Assembly: GCA_947683625.1 (NCBI GenBank)
Contig: CANTUR010000195.1
Location: forward strand, 1,426,001 to 1,490,000
Length of the DNA: 64,000 nt
Source: Mallotus nudiflorus
Taxonomy: Eukaryota; Streptophyta; Magnoliopsida; Malpighiales; Euphorbiaceae
Reading direction: 5' to 3'
Under the pieces are notes generated by a model that worked only from the letters and a program-made list of their open reading frames with translations, did not search any database and had not been told where the DNA came from. The translations under genes and the position numbers were made by a program. Each line of letters begins with the position of its first letter. Within the stretch, counting starts at the first letter, position 1. Shown in pieces: positions 33,790 to 45,330 of this stretch.

Positions 33790-36430
33790 ATGGATGATGA
33801 AAAGATACCACCAATGCCCGAAAGGGATCACATTCTGCCTTCTATAAATGTCCCATGTAGTCTCGAATTATCAAAGGGAGATATGATTCCTCTCTTAGAA
33901 GATTTGAGGAGTCACATTTGTTCATCGGCATCTGGAGAGGTTAGTATCTAAATACTTTTCATTTTTCTTGCAAATCACATCAAGTTATGTTGTATTTTTG
34001 TTCATTTATCATTTATGATTAAAAACTATATTGATTAAGCATGCATTTTATGGATTTGGTGAAAAAAATTAGACTATTCGTTGTCCTTCACTGCGTAAAG
34101 ATGATCGCCTCTTCGTTAAGGTGATCACCTCATGACAAGAAACAATTGCCTTTATGTCAGCACATAAGGGCATCACCTCTTCCATAGAGGTGATCACTAC
34201 TCTTATGAGGCAATTATCTCATCCATGAGGTGTTGCGTCTCTGTAACAAGGTGGACCATCCTGTTTGCAATTACTTAATCAGTTTTCACTTTAAAAAGTA
34301 ATAAAATTATACTATATTAATTCGACTTCCTTGATTCCTTTTTGCAGCATAATGCACAGACATTCAAGGGCACTAAAAACTTCTAAGGGGCTTAGGTTTT
34401 CTACAATGACCTGACTAAAGATCAAAAGGATCGGATTTAGGACACCAGGTTTGAGGACTTCATACTCTCGCTTCTTACAAAGTAAGGTCAGAAAAACCAC
34501 TAGCCACTCCATGCATTGATGGAGAGATGGTTTAACAAAACACACGCTTTTTACCTCCCCTTTGGGGAGCTCACTTTGGATCCTATCTCCTTTGTGCTAT
34601 CACTAGGATCATGTGCGTCGGAGATCCCATTCCTCTTGATGTGAGCCTATAACAACTGACTCTAAACAAAGCCACCTACATCAAGCATCTTCTAGGTGTG
34701 ATCCCAGATGTGAAGGGGACTCATACCCTTAAGGTTTATTTGATCCAGAGCTTCTATACTTATGATAAAGCTATAATGATGGTCACTCCTCATGAGATGA
34801 CCAAGTGGTATGAGCTTTTCTGATTTATCTTCTCAGTACCACCTTTTTACTGACACCACCAACTTAATGGACTTGATGGTCCTGCTACCCTTGCAAAACT
34901 TAAATCAAGTGTCTACGTATGATTGGGGTAGTGTGTTGTGGCCTATTTGTACTAGAGCATAGATAAGGTGGTCCACAGGCCCAAGAGGTTTTATGGCTTT
35001 TAGCACACCATTCTGGTAAGCTATATTTCCCTTTTTTCTTAATTTATTTCAATATCTATTCACTAACACCTGCTATCCCTTTTTCTTTTATAGGTCTAGG
35101 CCTTGGAGCTAGAGTTGCTCATTGGCATGCTACAAGTGGCGGATGATTTTTGCACCATTAGTAAGTGGGACAATAGCTATGTTTTAAAGAGGCATCTAGC
35201 TTGAGTACACATCCATCGATAACACTTGAACTCTCTGACGTAGGATATCGTATCTACAACAATCATACCCATGTTAATAATTTTGTACATTTGACTCACT
35301 TACCTATTGGTTCTTCCATTGCAGATCTGGAATGACTTGTGGGGTCTTGAGAATGGATGGAATGTGGAGATGACTCATTCTAGACCATTAGCTAAGAGGA
35401 GGGTCCTACTTTATAGGCTATGCTATTAGGTCTGGTACCTTGGAGAGCGAGTCCTTAACTAGAACAGGGGCATCAGAGCAAGGCATGTCCCTAAATCCCT
35501 TTCGAGGAGCATGTTGTGGACTCACGAGCTAGAGGATGTTGAGCTCAATCAGGCTATCACTGGAGAGCCAACTTGGAGCACACTATTTGAATTAAGAGCC
35601 GGTACTTTGAGTTTTTCTGGACTCACCTCTTATTAACAGTCCCCTTTCTTGTTGCATCTACTTCTCAGGTAATTATTTGATACTCTCTCTTTCATTTAAG
35701 ATTATCATGTCCCGACATGAATTTCTTTTATTTTTAAGCAGTAGTAACTAGACCTACACCCCATGCTAGACCTCAATTATGGGAGAGAGAGCCTTAGAGA
35801 TGCTGTCTAAATCTATGCAGAAAGAGGACTTTAGATATAGTTTAGTAGATGAGAACCCCCTACCTCTAGCTCTTAGTTCATTGCTAGTAGCTTTGCTCAC
35901 ACCCCTAATCCCTTAGCTTATTATTGGGTTCCTCCTTAAGAGTTATCTCATCAGTTCCTGACCCTAGATGAGGACCTCATGCCTGCATGCACTTTTGAGG
36001 GTGCTACTCATGTGAGTTTTCTTTTAACATGCCTCCTAATTCATTCTTGACATGTTTGTTAATTCTAACATTCTTTTTAATAATGTAGATTCCTTTAGAG
36101 CAAGGCCTTTACATGTACTGGATGATCAAGGCTCAGAGGGACTACATACTAGATGTCACCTAATAGTGGAGGGTAACAATCTCTCCTACATTTATATGTA
36201 TACACGCTCGTATGATTTACTAACCTATGGTCTTCCTAAATAGGATCATGATGAGGCCAGCTAGGCAAGAATTTCCACCCTCAAGCACTAAATTGACGTC
36301 CTTCATATCGACAAGGATTATGACAATGAGGATAGGGGCAATGATAGCACTGATGGAGGGGATGATCCCAAGGGCATCAAGCAGATGTTTGATAGATTAG
36401 GAACTATTCTTTTTTATTATTGCTTCTCTT
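33790..36430 (+). pseudogene. M2 antisense accessory ORF, plant-mobile-domain-like part
   Basis: Starts ATG 33790 (MDDEKIPPMPERDHILPS). The first exon seems to end at 33939 (GAG|GTTAGT); an acceptor is at 34347. Exon 2 reads DTRFEDFILSLLTK, ALMERWFNKTHAFYLPFGEL, then in a shifted frame VGDPIPLDVSL, NKATYIKHLLGVIPDVKGTH and VVHRPKRFYGF. The 'L.eRW...T..F.lp.GE.t..p.d' pattern is the start of the plant mobile domain, a transposon-derived family. A second intron looks clear at 35016-35093 (GTAAGC...TATAG). Further exons carry WYLGERVLNQNRGIRARHVP (35430-35500). Many stops. Function unknown. It is antisense to M2 pol. Confidence 0.62.
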
Positions 36431-36885
36431 TACCTAATTAATTCTGATACTTGTGCACTTTGAACTCTTGTTAGTTGGATGTTTATAGAATTCAACTTTT
36501 GTTTCAATTAATTTTAATTTTCACATACAATTTAGCACCAATGATTACATGAATGCCCTTTTAAGATGCTAAGTTCTTATTTGTAAGGCCGAGACTATAT
36601 AATCCATCAAAAGCTTTATGAATGTCACTATTGAAGAGGCGATCACCTCATGGCCTTCTATTGAAAAGGTGATTGCCTCTTCATGTTGAGGTGGCACCTC
36701 TTCGATGAGGCAATCAACTTAGTACCAGGTTAGTTTCTCCTCTTTAAAATCCTAGTTCTTTACCTTCAACCCCATTTTCAGATATCTCTATTCCAAACCT
36801 CCATTTTCTCTCTTTACATACCCTCAAAAGCTTGAATTATCATTGAAAGAAGCCTTAAAATGTTACAACCAATATTGAAAAGCTT
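36431..36885. other. Spacer with palindromic GAGGTGATCACCTC-type units
   Basis: No coding. 36600-36720 repeats GGCGATCACCTCATGG, AAGGTGATTGCCTC and GAGGTGGCACCTC, the same vocabulary as at 34080-34270 and in the M1 LTR (8100-8172). Confidence 0.6.
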
Positions 36886-36890
36886 AGATA

Positions 36891-38064
36891 ATGAATCATG
36901 GGTTAGATTGGAGCTGTTCCACTTCCCATTCTTTAGATCATTACATGCTAAGAGAATTTATTTCTCTTTTCTTCATTCTATATCCCAATTCTAGGATCCT
37001 CATAAATAAGTTTCATAATTCAATACAATTAAATTATGCCACATACCAGAGAAATTTAAAACCATTCTCAGTTCCACTTGCCCACTTGCAATCCCTAACC
37101 TTACAATTCTAGACCCTTATTCTATCCAGCATCAGATGCCTGAATGTTAAATATTTCACCTCAGTCTTCATCTCACTGCATTCTTGGCTCAAAAATCATA
37201 ATAGAATCCTTTCTTAAAACTACCACAGGTATAAATAGTACAGAAGCTCATTGGGCCCGGATGATGGCCCTTTGCTTGTACGCTTAATTCCTCTCATTTC
37301 ACTTTCTAAAAATTATGATTCAAAACTCCTCCACATTCTAGACCAAGTGGAAGCAGGACTCAACCCTTTCCCTCTCATTCTAGCAGAAACCATCATCGAA
37401 TCAGACAACTTTGCTGAGACTAAAAGATTCTTTGGAAGTCCGCTATTATTGGAGGTAAGTTTCTTCTTCTCTAACTTCTATTTTCTAATTTGCTAACATT
37501 TTTACTTACCCATCACTCTTACATATATGGTTCTATAAGAAACTAAGACTACTTAAACCTCCTCAAGACATAGCACATAATAAAGCCAAGCACTACCGAA
37601 CTAGAAAGCCACATCCCATACCAGAGGATGTTTAGAGCTGGCTATCAACATTCACAAATACTCTAATATGGTTGATGTGCCTATGGTGGAGGTTGCAGCA
37701 TGTGACTATTTGATCCTACACTTACTGTGTTTCAGTTACTAGCCTTCACTTCTCCACTTTCTATAACCTGGCTCATTTTTATCGTCAGTATGAACATAAG
37801 CAAATGATTATGGGGTTAGTTCATGAGTTCAAATTAGGACCCATCTCTTAAAATTTCCTAGATAACTTAGTTACTACTTGGCCTTATACAATCGTTGAAA
37901 TAAACATAAACTATAATGGAGAATAGATTACCAATTATCATTACAAAGCATGGATTCAATTGAAATAGTTAGAGAAAGATGAGTTTATTATAAATAAAAG
38001 GACTAGGGAATTGCAAGCATCGAGTGCTTGGGGTGCTCAACAAAAGAAGAGAAAAAAAAATTAG
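36891..38064 (+). pseudogene. M2 antisense accessory ORF, C-terminal part
   Basis: Begins MNHGLDWSCSTSHSLDHYML (36891); after a gap GPDDGPLLVRLIPLISLSKN and AGLNPFPLILAETIIESDNF run to 37454. An intron of 85 bp (37455 GTAAGT to AG 37539) precedes KLRLLKPP. Later come FYNLAHFYRQYEHKQMIM, NFLDNL..TWPY, YKAWIQLK and a basic tail QQKKRKKN with stop at 38062-38064. Homologous to the element B ORF (64000-61497): AETII, WRL, RQYGH, FLDK...WP, YKAW, QRKKQK. Both resemble the DUF7745 type of plant transposon-associated proteins, by my recollection. The stop lies ~370 bp from the convergent pol stop. Confidence 0.62.
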
Positions 38065-38430
38065 TTCATGAATTAAGTTGTCATTTCTCATTTTGTTAGA
38101 TAGAGTTTCCTTTTAGTTAAACAATTTATAATAGACACTTAACGTAGTGTTTAAAAATAATCAAAGCAATCTATTTCATTTAATCTTGAGCACATTATGA
38201 ATATAGATTTTGCTTCTATTACATCCCATGTCGTTAGTTGTCTTGCCCTTGTAAGTTTTCCAACTAACTATTTTCTGCTCTATCTCCTTTTACATGTCCT
38301 TAACTTTTGCTTAGATCACCTCTTTCAAGGTTTTCAATCCACAAGACCTTTTTAATTTTTAAATTTTTATCTCTAACTTTTTCTTATACAATCTCTTTTT
38401 AAAGTTCTCTCCCTAATGAAACTTTTACAG
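38065..38430 (-). other. M2 spacer between pol and antisense ORF
   Basis: Minus-strand repeats of GGAAAACTTACAAGGGC-like blocks correspond to the element B spacer (61102-61496, GAAAACCTATAAAGGGTTGG). Non-coding. Confidence 0.55.
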
Positions 38431-38694
38431 AAAGTACTTCTTGAGCTTGTCCAAGTTAATAGGCTCTCAAAATTCATTCCCTTGTATATTAGATAGGATA
38501 GTAGCACCCTTGGAAAATAACTTTTTCACCACATACGGGCCTTCCTAATTAAGCTTGAATTTCCCTCGTGGGTTAATCATGATCGGCTTTCTAAGATTCA
38601 ATATTAAATCTCCCTCTTTGACATTTTCTAGCTTGATTTTCCTATTATAAGCCCAGGTTATCCTGTTTTGATACAACTAAGAGTGATAGATAGT
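38431..38694 (-). pseudogene. M2 integrase C-terminus (left part, cut off by element A)
   Basis: The minus strand reads LYQNRITWAYNRKIKLENVK, EGDLILN, INPRGKFKLN, EGPYVVKKLFSKGA, NIQGNEF and PINLDKLKKYFL then stop. It continues exactly from LDEK at 48110 once element A is removed, with the 5-bp duplication as overlap. GPY/F-type DNA-binding tail. Confidence 0.85.
38690..38694. repeat. Left TSD of element A
   Basis: ATAGT here, ATAGC at 48105-48109 after the 3' LTR; one C-to-T difference. Confidence 0.8.
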
Positions 38695-40724
38695 TATAAG
38701 CACCCAATTTTGTGATGCAATTGTGCATACTATGATGAAAGCCTCTATGATGAAAAATAGATTGAGAAATTAATCTGTAGCGTTGAAATCTCAAATTTCA
38801 AGGACTAAATTATAATGTGTTTTGGACCTAATTGCAAAATCATGATTTTAGAAGTGTTTTTTTTTATTTTTCTTTTTCAGGCTACATAAGCAAAATGCTA
38901 GTAGGCATTTAGCTAATGTCGACCGGCATTTCCCTAATGCCGATTGGCATTACATAATATTTTCAATTTTTCAGTATATTCGATCATTTTTTAGTATTTT
39001 TCTATTCCCTGATTGGTTAAAAATTAATTTTGAATATTTTCTTAAAAGATAATTATGGTTTTATGTGTTAAAAATGCACAAAATTTTTTATAAATTGAGA
39101 GATAGTGTCAATTCCTGGAATAGGGGAAATCCGTTCACAAGTCTCTACTTTAAAAAGCTAGAGACTGTATGAGTAAGGCCCTCGGATCTTGACTAGGTAG
39201 AAACCCTAAAAATCACACAAAAAAAGTTCTTTTCATTGTACAAAAACTATGCTCTTTTGTTTTTAATAGTCCAAAAATCAATAAACGCAAAGTTAATTCT
39301 AAAAATAGTGACAATCTCAATCTGAGGGACCATCCAAGAGCATATGCACAACATCTCATTTCTATGTTCTTCTATATTTTCATTTTCTTTGTAATTTAAT
39401 TTTCTTTAATTATTATTTGATTTCCTTTTTAATTTAATTTCCTTTAATTATTACTTTGTTATTTTACTCACTTAGCTAATGTGATTTCTGTGTTTTTTTA
39501 TGTTTTCCTTTTGGAATCCAATTAGGGATTGATGAGGTATTGCCAGATATCTAGAAATCAAATAGAAGATCCATGGAATGCCATGTATTTTAAACTGTGA
39601 TTAGATTCTAGGGTTTGATGTTTTTATGCTTCTTTTTTTCTGTGTTTTATGTGTTAATTAATTTGGGTTTGTAATTAATTTTAATTTCCAATACGTAGAA
39701 TATTGTAATAACCCCAGTATTGGGAATAGTAAAAGTTTACTTTTCTACTTTTAAAATTAATTAGTAATTTAGGTTCAATTAGGTAAAAATCAATTAAAAT
39801 CAATAATAGCAGTAGTAAATTAAGGTTTGCATGTAAATTGATTTAGGCTTTTAGAAAATCACTAAAATGTATGTTTGATCTATTTTTTGTGTTTTATTTG
39901 TTTTAGGCTTGTTTTTTTATGTTTCTATCCTTTTAGGCCCCAAGCCCATGTTAGGTTTAAACCCACTTGAAAAATAGGCTTAAAAATGGTTTATGTTAAT
40001 TAATTAAAATCAATTTAGGCCCATTAGGTTAATTTATACTTAGGGTCAATTTTTTACTAAAATTAATTTAGACTTAGCTCAACCCATTTAATTTCATTTC
40101 CTTTAAAATAAATAGACTTAGTCCTACATTTCACTTAAAATAAAATCAAGTTAGACTAGGCCCACTTATAAAATCCAATTTCTTTAAAACTTATAGATTT
40201 AAGGCCACCTTTAGATAATTAAAATCAATACACTTAAGCTCACTAACTAATAACATTATAGGTCCGCGTTTAGTTCATTTTCATTTGTAAATAAAAATTG
40301 TAAATCTAGCTAACTTTCAATAAAATTAACCTAATTTAGACTTAGGGACGATGCACTTGAATGCATTTTTTATGTGTGATTTTATTGACTAGATGCCTTA
40401 AAGTTAGATGGATGTTCAAATAGGGTTTAATAAAATTGCATGTAACTAAAGAATGAAGTAATAATTTATAAAGTAATTCTAAATGAATACAAGACTAAAA
40501 GAAGTTAGTATTCCATTCCTAGAATTTCCTGGTTATGGTTCTAGCTTTGTTTTAGAGAATCAAGTACCGCTTTTCGATTTGTCCCGGTTATTACACTGGG
40601 TGGCGACTCCTCATCTCCATGTCATGTCATTGTGACAATGGTTAGTGTGTTCTCTAGGGCTCTGAGCCCAAATAATGTCATGATTGCTAAAATCTTGGAC
40701 GTGCATTAAACCCCGTCATCTACA
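38695..40724 (+). repeat. Element A 5' LTR
   Basis: 2030 bp, TATAAGCACCCAATTTTGTG...GTCATCTACA. It carries three ~25-bp palindromic units (AATGCCGATTGGCATT type) at 38888-38962. From 38867 it is collinear with the 3' LTR 46241-48104. Confidence 0.9.
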
Positions 40725-40741
40725 GTGGCGACTCAACTAGG
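40725..40741 (+). other. Element A primer-binding site
   Basis: GTGGCGACTCAACTAGG directly after the LTR. Confidence 0.82.
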
Positions 40742-41659
40742 AATAAGAGATGTTGATTCTACTTGTGTTCTTTATAGTTATTTTATTAATTATTATTTCA
40801 TTCTTGCATTCATTTTACATGTCCTTATTAAAATGATGGAATTGGTTTATGATTCCATGATTCCACTAGCTTCATGGAGTTGTAAATTAGCTAACCATTA
40901 CTCTTAGCCTTGACTCGGTTCAAAAGAGATTACTGGGCTCATCTGACCAGAGTCTATAACCCAAGTCCTAAAGGGGGATAATCTTCTCTTGAGTTAGTAA
41001 AGGAAGTCGAGCCCCTCTGACCTTGGCCTCTAACTCAACATCCATAATGGAGGGCATCTTGCTAAGGGAACCTTAACCTTTTCACCAGACTCCAACCATA
41101 TATAATGGCTTAGTTACTTCCCTTATGATCTACCTAAATTACTTATATGATTTTTGCCATGAGGTATTTCTATCTATAAAAGGTCAAGCCTATACTTTTG
41201 AAGCCCACTTGGGCCAATAAAGATTGGGCTAGACCTTTATGCTTAGAAATGTTGTTTCTGTACTTATTACCATGAGGTATTTCTTTCTATTAAAGCCTAA
41301 GCCCATACTTTTAAAGCCCTTAGGGTAATGAAGACTAGGCTAGACCTTTATACCTAAAAATGTTGTTTCTATGCTTTATTGTTTTAAGAGAGATCTAGCA
41401 TGCACGTCGATCCCTGATATGCCCCATTGATATTAAGACCAAGACTAAAAATCCTAGGACAAGAGACTCACCATTAAACATGTGTGTATGAGGAATAAGG
41501 TTAGAAGGATGTATGTTGTACACTTGATTGATACTTGCTACTTACTACTTGTTGTATAGCACGTACATCATGCATACATGCATTCCACACATCATACTGA
41601 CACCTTGTTTGTAGCCATCATAGATTCATTTGGGTCTTCTCGTATCTAGGGATAAAAAG
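40742..41659 (+). other. Element A leader with ~113-bp tandem duplication
   Basis: 41158-41269 and 41270-41383 both start CCATGAGGTATTTCT and end GAAATGTTGTTTCTGT-like. Element B has a single copy (54318-54425). Otherwise non-coding, similar to the B leader throughout. Confidence 0.8.
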
Positions 41660-43260
41660 GTGGCAAATTAATGAGAATAGATCTAAGCCCTAAGGCAATA
41701 GCTTAAAAGATCCTTCAAGAACTGGAAAAGAGTCCTATCAACCCGCTTTACCTAGAAGCTTCTCAGACTGAATAGACATAAATAGAACAACAACTAGAGA
41801 TGTGGACCCTAGAGGACATTAAGAGAGCTTTGATGGATGACATGAGAGCTATGATGAAAGATGAACGGAGGCACGCTCTGGCTAGACTAGTACAACCTGC
41901 TGTCATACCACCACATACTATTGCTGTTGAACAACCACCTATTATGGGAGCTCCGCCTATTACTGTAGCTCCTCCATTTATTGTTAATAATGTTAGAGGA
42001 AACATATTAATAGAAATATATTAGTAGAAACATACCTGCTACTAATGTGAGACTTGAGGATGTCGATAACTACATGGTAGAAAAGGCAAAGAGGGAGTCA
42101 CTTGACATGGTCCAGCATCATGAGTCCAAACAGATGCAAGCACTGACTTAGAAAATGACTAAGATGGAAGAGCAAATTAGAGGACAAGGAATGGAGTACT
42201 TATTCGACTTTGATGACATGCTGCAAATGGAGGGAGAAAAGCTACCTGAAAAATTCAAGATGCCATAGCTATAAAAATTTGATAGGAGAGGATTCATCTT
42301 AGCTAGTACACAACAACCATGAGCACTACTAAAGCACCATTAGAAATTATCACTAGGTTATTTGTACTATCTTTAGAGGGAATGGCTGTAAACTGGTATC
42401 ACGGGCTGGAAAAATCTATAAGAACTGACTGAAAAGAATTATGTACTGCTTTTTTAAAATAGTATGACTATAACACTAGACTTGAAGTGTCTATCAGAGA
42501 CATAGAACTAACAAAGTAGAAGCTCAATGAATCCTTCTCTGATTTCCTTACCATGTTCATGAATAAGGCAGGACTGATGAAGAATAAACTGGCTAAGAAG
42601 GATAAAGTTAGGATGATAGCCCGTAATGTATCACCTAATTTGGTCGAGAGATTGTAGATGATGAACCCCAAAACTTTCATAGAATTGTATGATGATGGTT
42701 TGCAAGCCAAAGAGATTGAGAATGAAAAAAAGAGAAATGCTAGAAGCACTGAAACCCGAAACTACCAAACTAGGGGCACACAACAAGGTTGTACTAGCTG
42801 AACTGTGGAGGTATGCATAGTCTAGCAACCCCGAAGATTCTCCAACTTCAACCAACCACCCTCCATATTCCTAGAATGACTAATCCAAAAAGGCCTACTT
42901 TGACCCTTAGCCTTTTCTAGCCATCAAACCCAAATGTCCCCGATTTTGACCCTAATAGTTACTGTAAATTCCATCAAGTTTTTGGCCATTCGATAGATAA
43001 CTGTATCCACCTAAAATATGAGACCCAAAACCTGATAGATTCTAAAGAAATCACAAACCCTAAAAAGTCCAAATTTAACCCAAACACCAAAAATAACCCT
43101 TTCCCAGACCACCAAAATGTTCCACCACTAGCCACCATGATGATCAATTCAAGGGTTAGCAAAGAAGAAGTGATAAACTCTTTTGAAAACCTAAACCCTA
43201 GAGCCAATGGAGAATCCCTTGGATAGCCACAAAAAGGAGTGGAGGATGTACTAGGCTAGC
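41660..43260 (+). pseudogene. Element A Gag with zinc knuckle
   Basis: Opens around 41660. MWTLEDIKRALMDDMRAMMK (41800) is the N-terminal helix. The capsid domain reads FDDMLQMEGEKLPEKFKMP, MSTTKAPLEI, LFVLSLEGMAVNWYHGLEKS, YDYNTRLEVSIRDIEL and MMNPKTFIELYDDGLQAKEI (42170-42720). The knuckle is YCKFHQVFGHSIDNCIHLKY at ~42960-43020. Several TAG stops (CAG to TAG) and shifts. Forms the virus-like particle when intact. Confidence 0.82.
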
Positions 43261-43699
43261 CCTTAGGCAAGCTTGATTATAATGTGCTATACTTAAAACC
43301 ACCCTCTGCTAATATCCCCATTGAATCAATTGAGCCCTCAGGTTGGGGTGATGAGTTTGATGATGAGCAAATGAAAGAAGAAAAATGTCCTGAGTAGCCA
43401 CCTAGAGGAGTTGAAGAACTGTTGGGACAACCTTTGAGTAAGTTTGATTACAGAGTATTTTACTCTAAGCCTGCTTCAGCTGATATACCCATCGAAGAAT
43501 TAGGACTACAAGATGGGGTGATAAGTTTAAATATGAACCTTTAGCTCTTAAACAGTCTTAAGAAAGAGTTAAAGATCTGCTAAACCAACACATAGGCAAG
43601 TTCAATATGGGAGAGTTGAAAGGGAAAGAAACATGCACAATGGAAGTGTGGAAATATAGGAAAATATATCAAATCATTAGAGTTGTTGACATCTGATAT

Positions 43700-44503
43700 G
43701 ACTCTGATGAAGAAAACTCGAGTGGTCTTGACATGTGGAGTGATGATCCTAAGGTGAATCATGTCACTAGGAGTGGGAAGAATTATAAAGCAGCTGAAAA
43801 GAAAATCAAGTGAGTCACAGAAAGAGAAGAAATAGAAGATATAGCATTAGAGGAAGATCGTAAAAAGGATATGATTTTGGAATAGTTAAAGAAGGCTAAG
43901 GCAAATGTTAGCATTTAGGAACTATTGATGCATTCAGGTAGCCATAGAAGATCTCTTGTTAAAGCTCTGTCAAACATGAAAATTGAAATAGCAGCCATAC
44001 CTGAGGTTATGGTAGCGAAGGTTATAGAAAAGAAACATGGGTTGATAACATTCTCAGATGATGACATGCCTTTAGAAGGAAGAAACCATAATAAGACATT
44101 GTTTATCCCAACTGAGGTAAGGGGAAAGAGAACCAATTTTGCTATGGTTAATGATGGTTTTGTTATTAATGTGTGTCCTTTGAAAATCCTACCTGACTTA
44201 GGTTTGAAAGTTGAAGACTTAACAGGTTTAAACCTCATAATCAGAGCTTATGATGATAGCACTAAGAATGTAGAGGGGACACTCCAAGTTCTAATTAAAA
44301 CAAGACCTGTGGAATCAACTATTAAGTTTTTTATGTTGAATATTCCAGTCACTTATGCTTTGTTGTTAGGAAGGCCATGGTTCCATGCTTTAGGAGGGGT
44401 ACCCTTAACTGTGCATCAAAAGATAAAATTCACTCATGAAGGAGAGGTTATGACTATAGAAGCTGGGACTAATACTACTATGGTAGCCATACTAGATAAA
44501 TAA
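43700..44503 (+). pseudogene. Element A aspartic protease
   Basis: A 192-codon open frame (43925-44503): LLMHSGSHRRSLVKALSNMK, FIPTEVRGKRTNFAMVNDGF then VINVCP, ILPDLGLKVEDL and VTYALLLGRPWFHALGGVP. The active site reads VNDG where element B has VDDGS, so the catalytic region is altered. The frame itself is intact, unusual for this window. Confidence 0.82.
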
Positions 44504-45330
44504 AAGCAAATGTGTGCACCCCCCAGTTTCCAAATTGCTAGGATATTTTATGGAACTAAATCGATCAGAGAGTAGCAAAAATGATGGAGAGTATGAATTT
44601 CCAGCTTGGGAAAGGGCTAGGGAAGAATGAGCAAGGAAGACATAGTCTCCCAAAGTTCAAAAGTCAAGGTAACACAACTGATTTGGGTTATGTTGAAGAA
44701 ATGAAGCTGATAAGAAAAAGGGCCAAAACAAGGTTCAATGCTAAGCAAAGAAAGCTCTTAAAGAAAATTGGGCCAATAAGTGAGAATTTCATCATGCCAA
44801 GGGAAGGTAAATACTATTTGGGAGCTAAGGAAGCAATAAATATTGCTAAAGGAGATGTTCCTGGGTTTGAGATCTTTAAGGACCAGATTGTGGAGAACTT
44901 GGTGAAAGACAAGAAAGAGGAAGTGATGAAGCTGGCAGTTAAGAGAATGAGCAATGCTGCTGTCGAAGAGCTATTGTGTCTGCCACCTAAAGAGGAGCCA
45001 CCCTAGGATTTAACCACTTTCATTAGTGATAGCTTTATTTATTTATTTTTATGATGAAACTGATGTAATAACATCCGATCTGTTTGAGGATGAAAGCTCT
45101 ATTTTTTCCATAGTCAATGATATGAATGTTGGTTTTGCTTACTTATGTGATGTGCATCCTGATAGTTTTGTGCATTATAACTTTGATTGTTCATGCATGT
45201 TTGACATTAATTCTATTAAATTTAATTCATATGACATGGGAATAAATGATAATCCTAAGAACATTTATATATCACATGAGGTAACTTCTAAAGAGAAGGA
45301 AAATTTTAAGAGAATATTAATAAAAAGAAA
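44504..45330 (+). pseudogene. Element A G-patch and acidic linker
   Basis: 44581-45006 reads MNFQLGKGLGKNEQGRHSLP, a G-patch (RNA-binding) motif. After it come AKTRFNAKQRKLLKKIGPIS, FEIFKDQIVENLVKDKKEEV and LCLPPKEEPP. The linker 45026-45320 holds DLFEDESSIFSIVNDMNVGF, YLCDV and FDINSI. A G-patch inside Gag-Pol occurs in some Tat elements. Confidence 0.78.

Noticed and set aside
33546..33797. Phe/Ser-rich ORF before the accessory gene
   Set aside because: Translation of a T/C-rich leader, low complexity.
36052..36243. Separate 63-residue gene
   Set aside because: Lies in the broken accessory gene of M2; no independent support.
43915..44238. Antisense ORF across the protease of A
   Set aside because: Shadow frame of a better, homologous sense protease.
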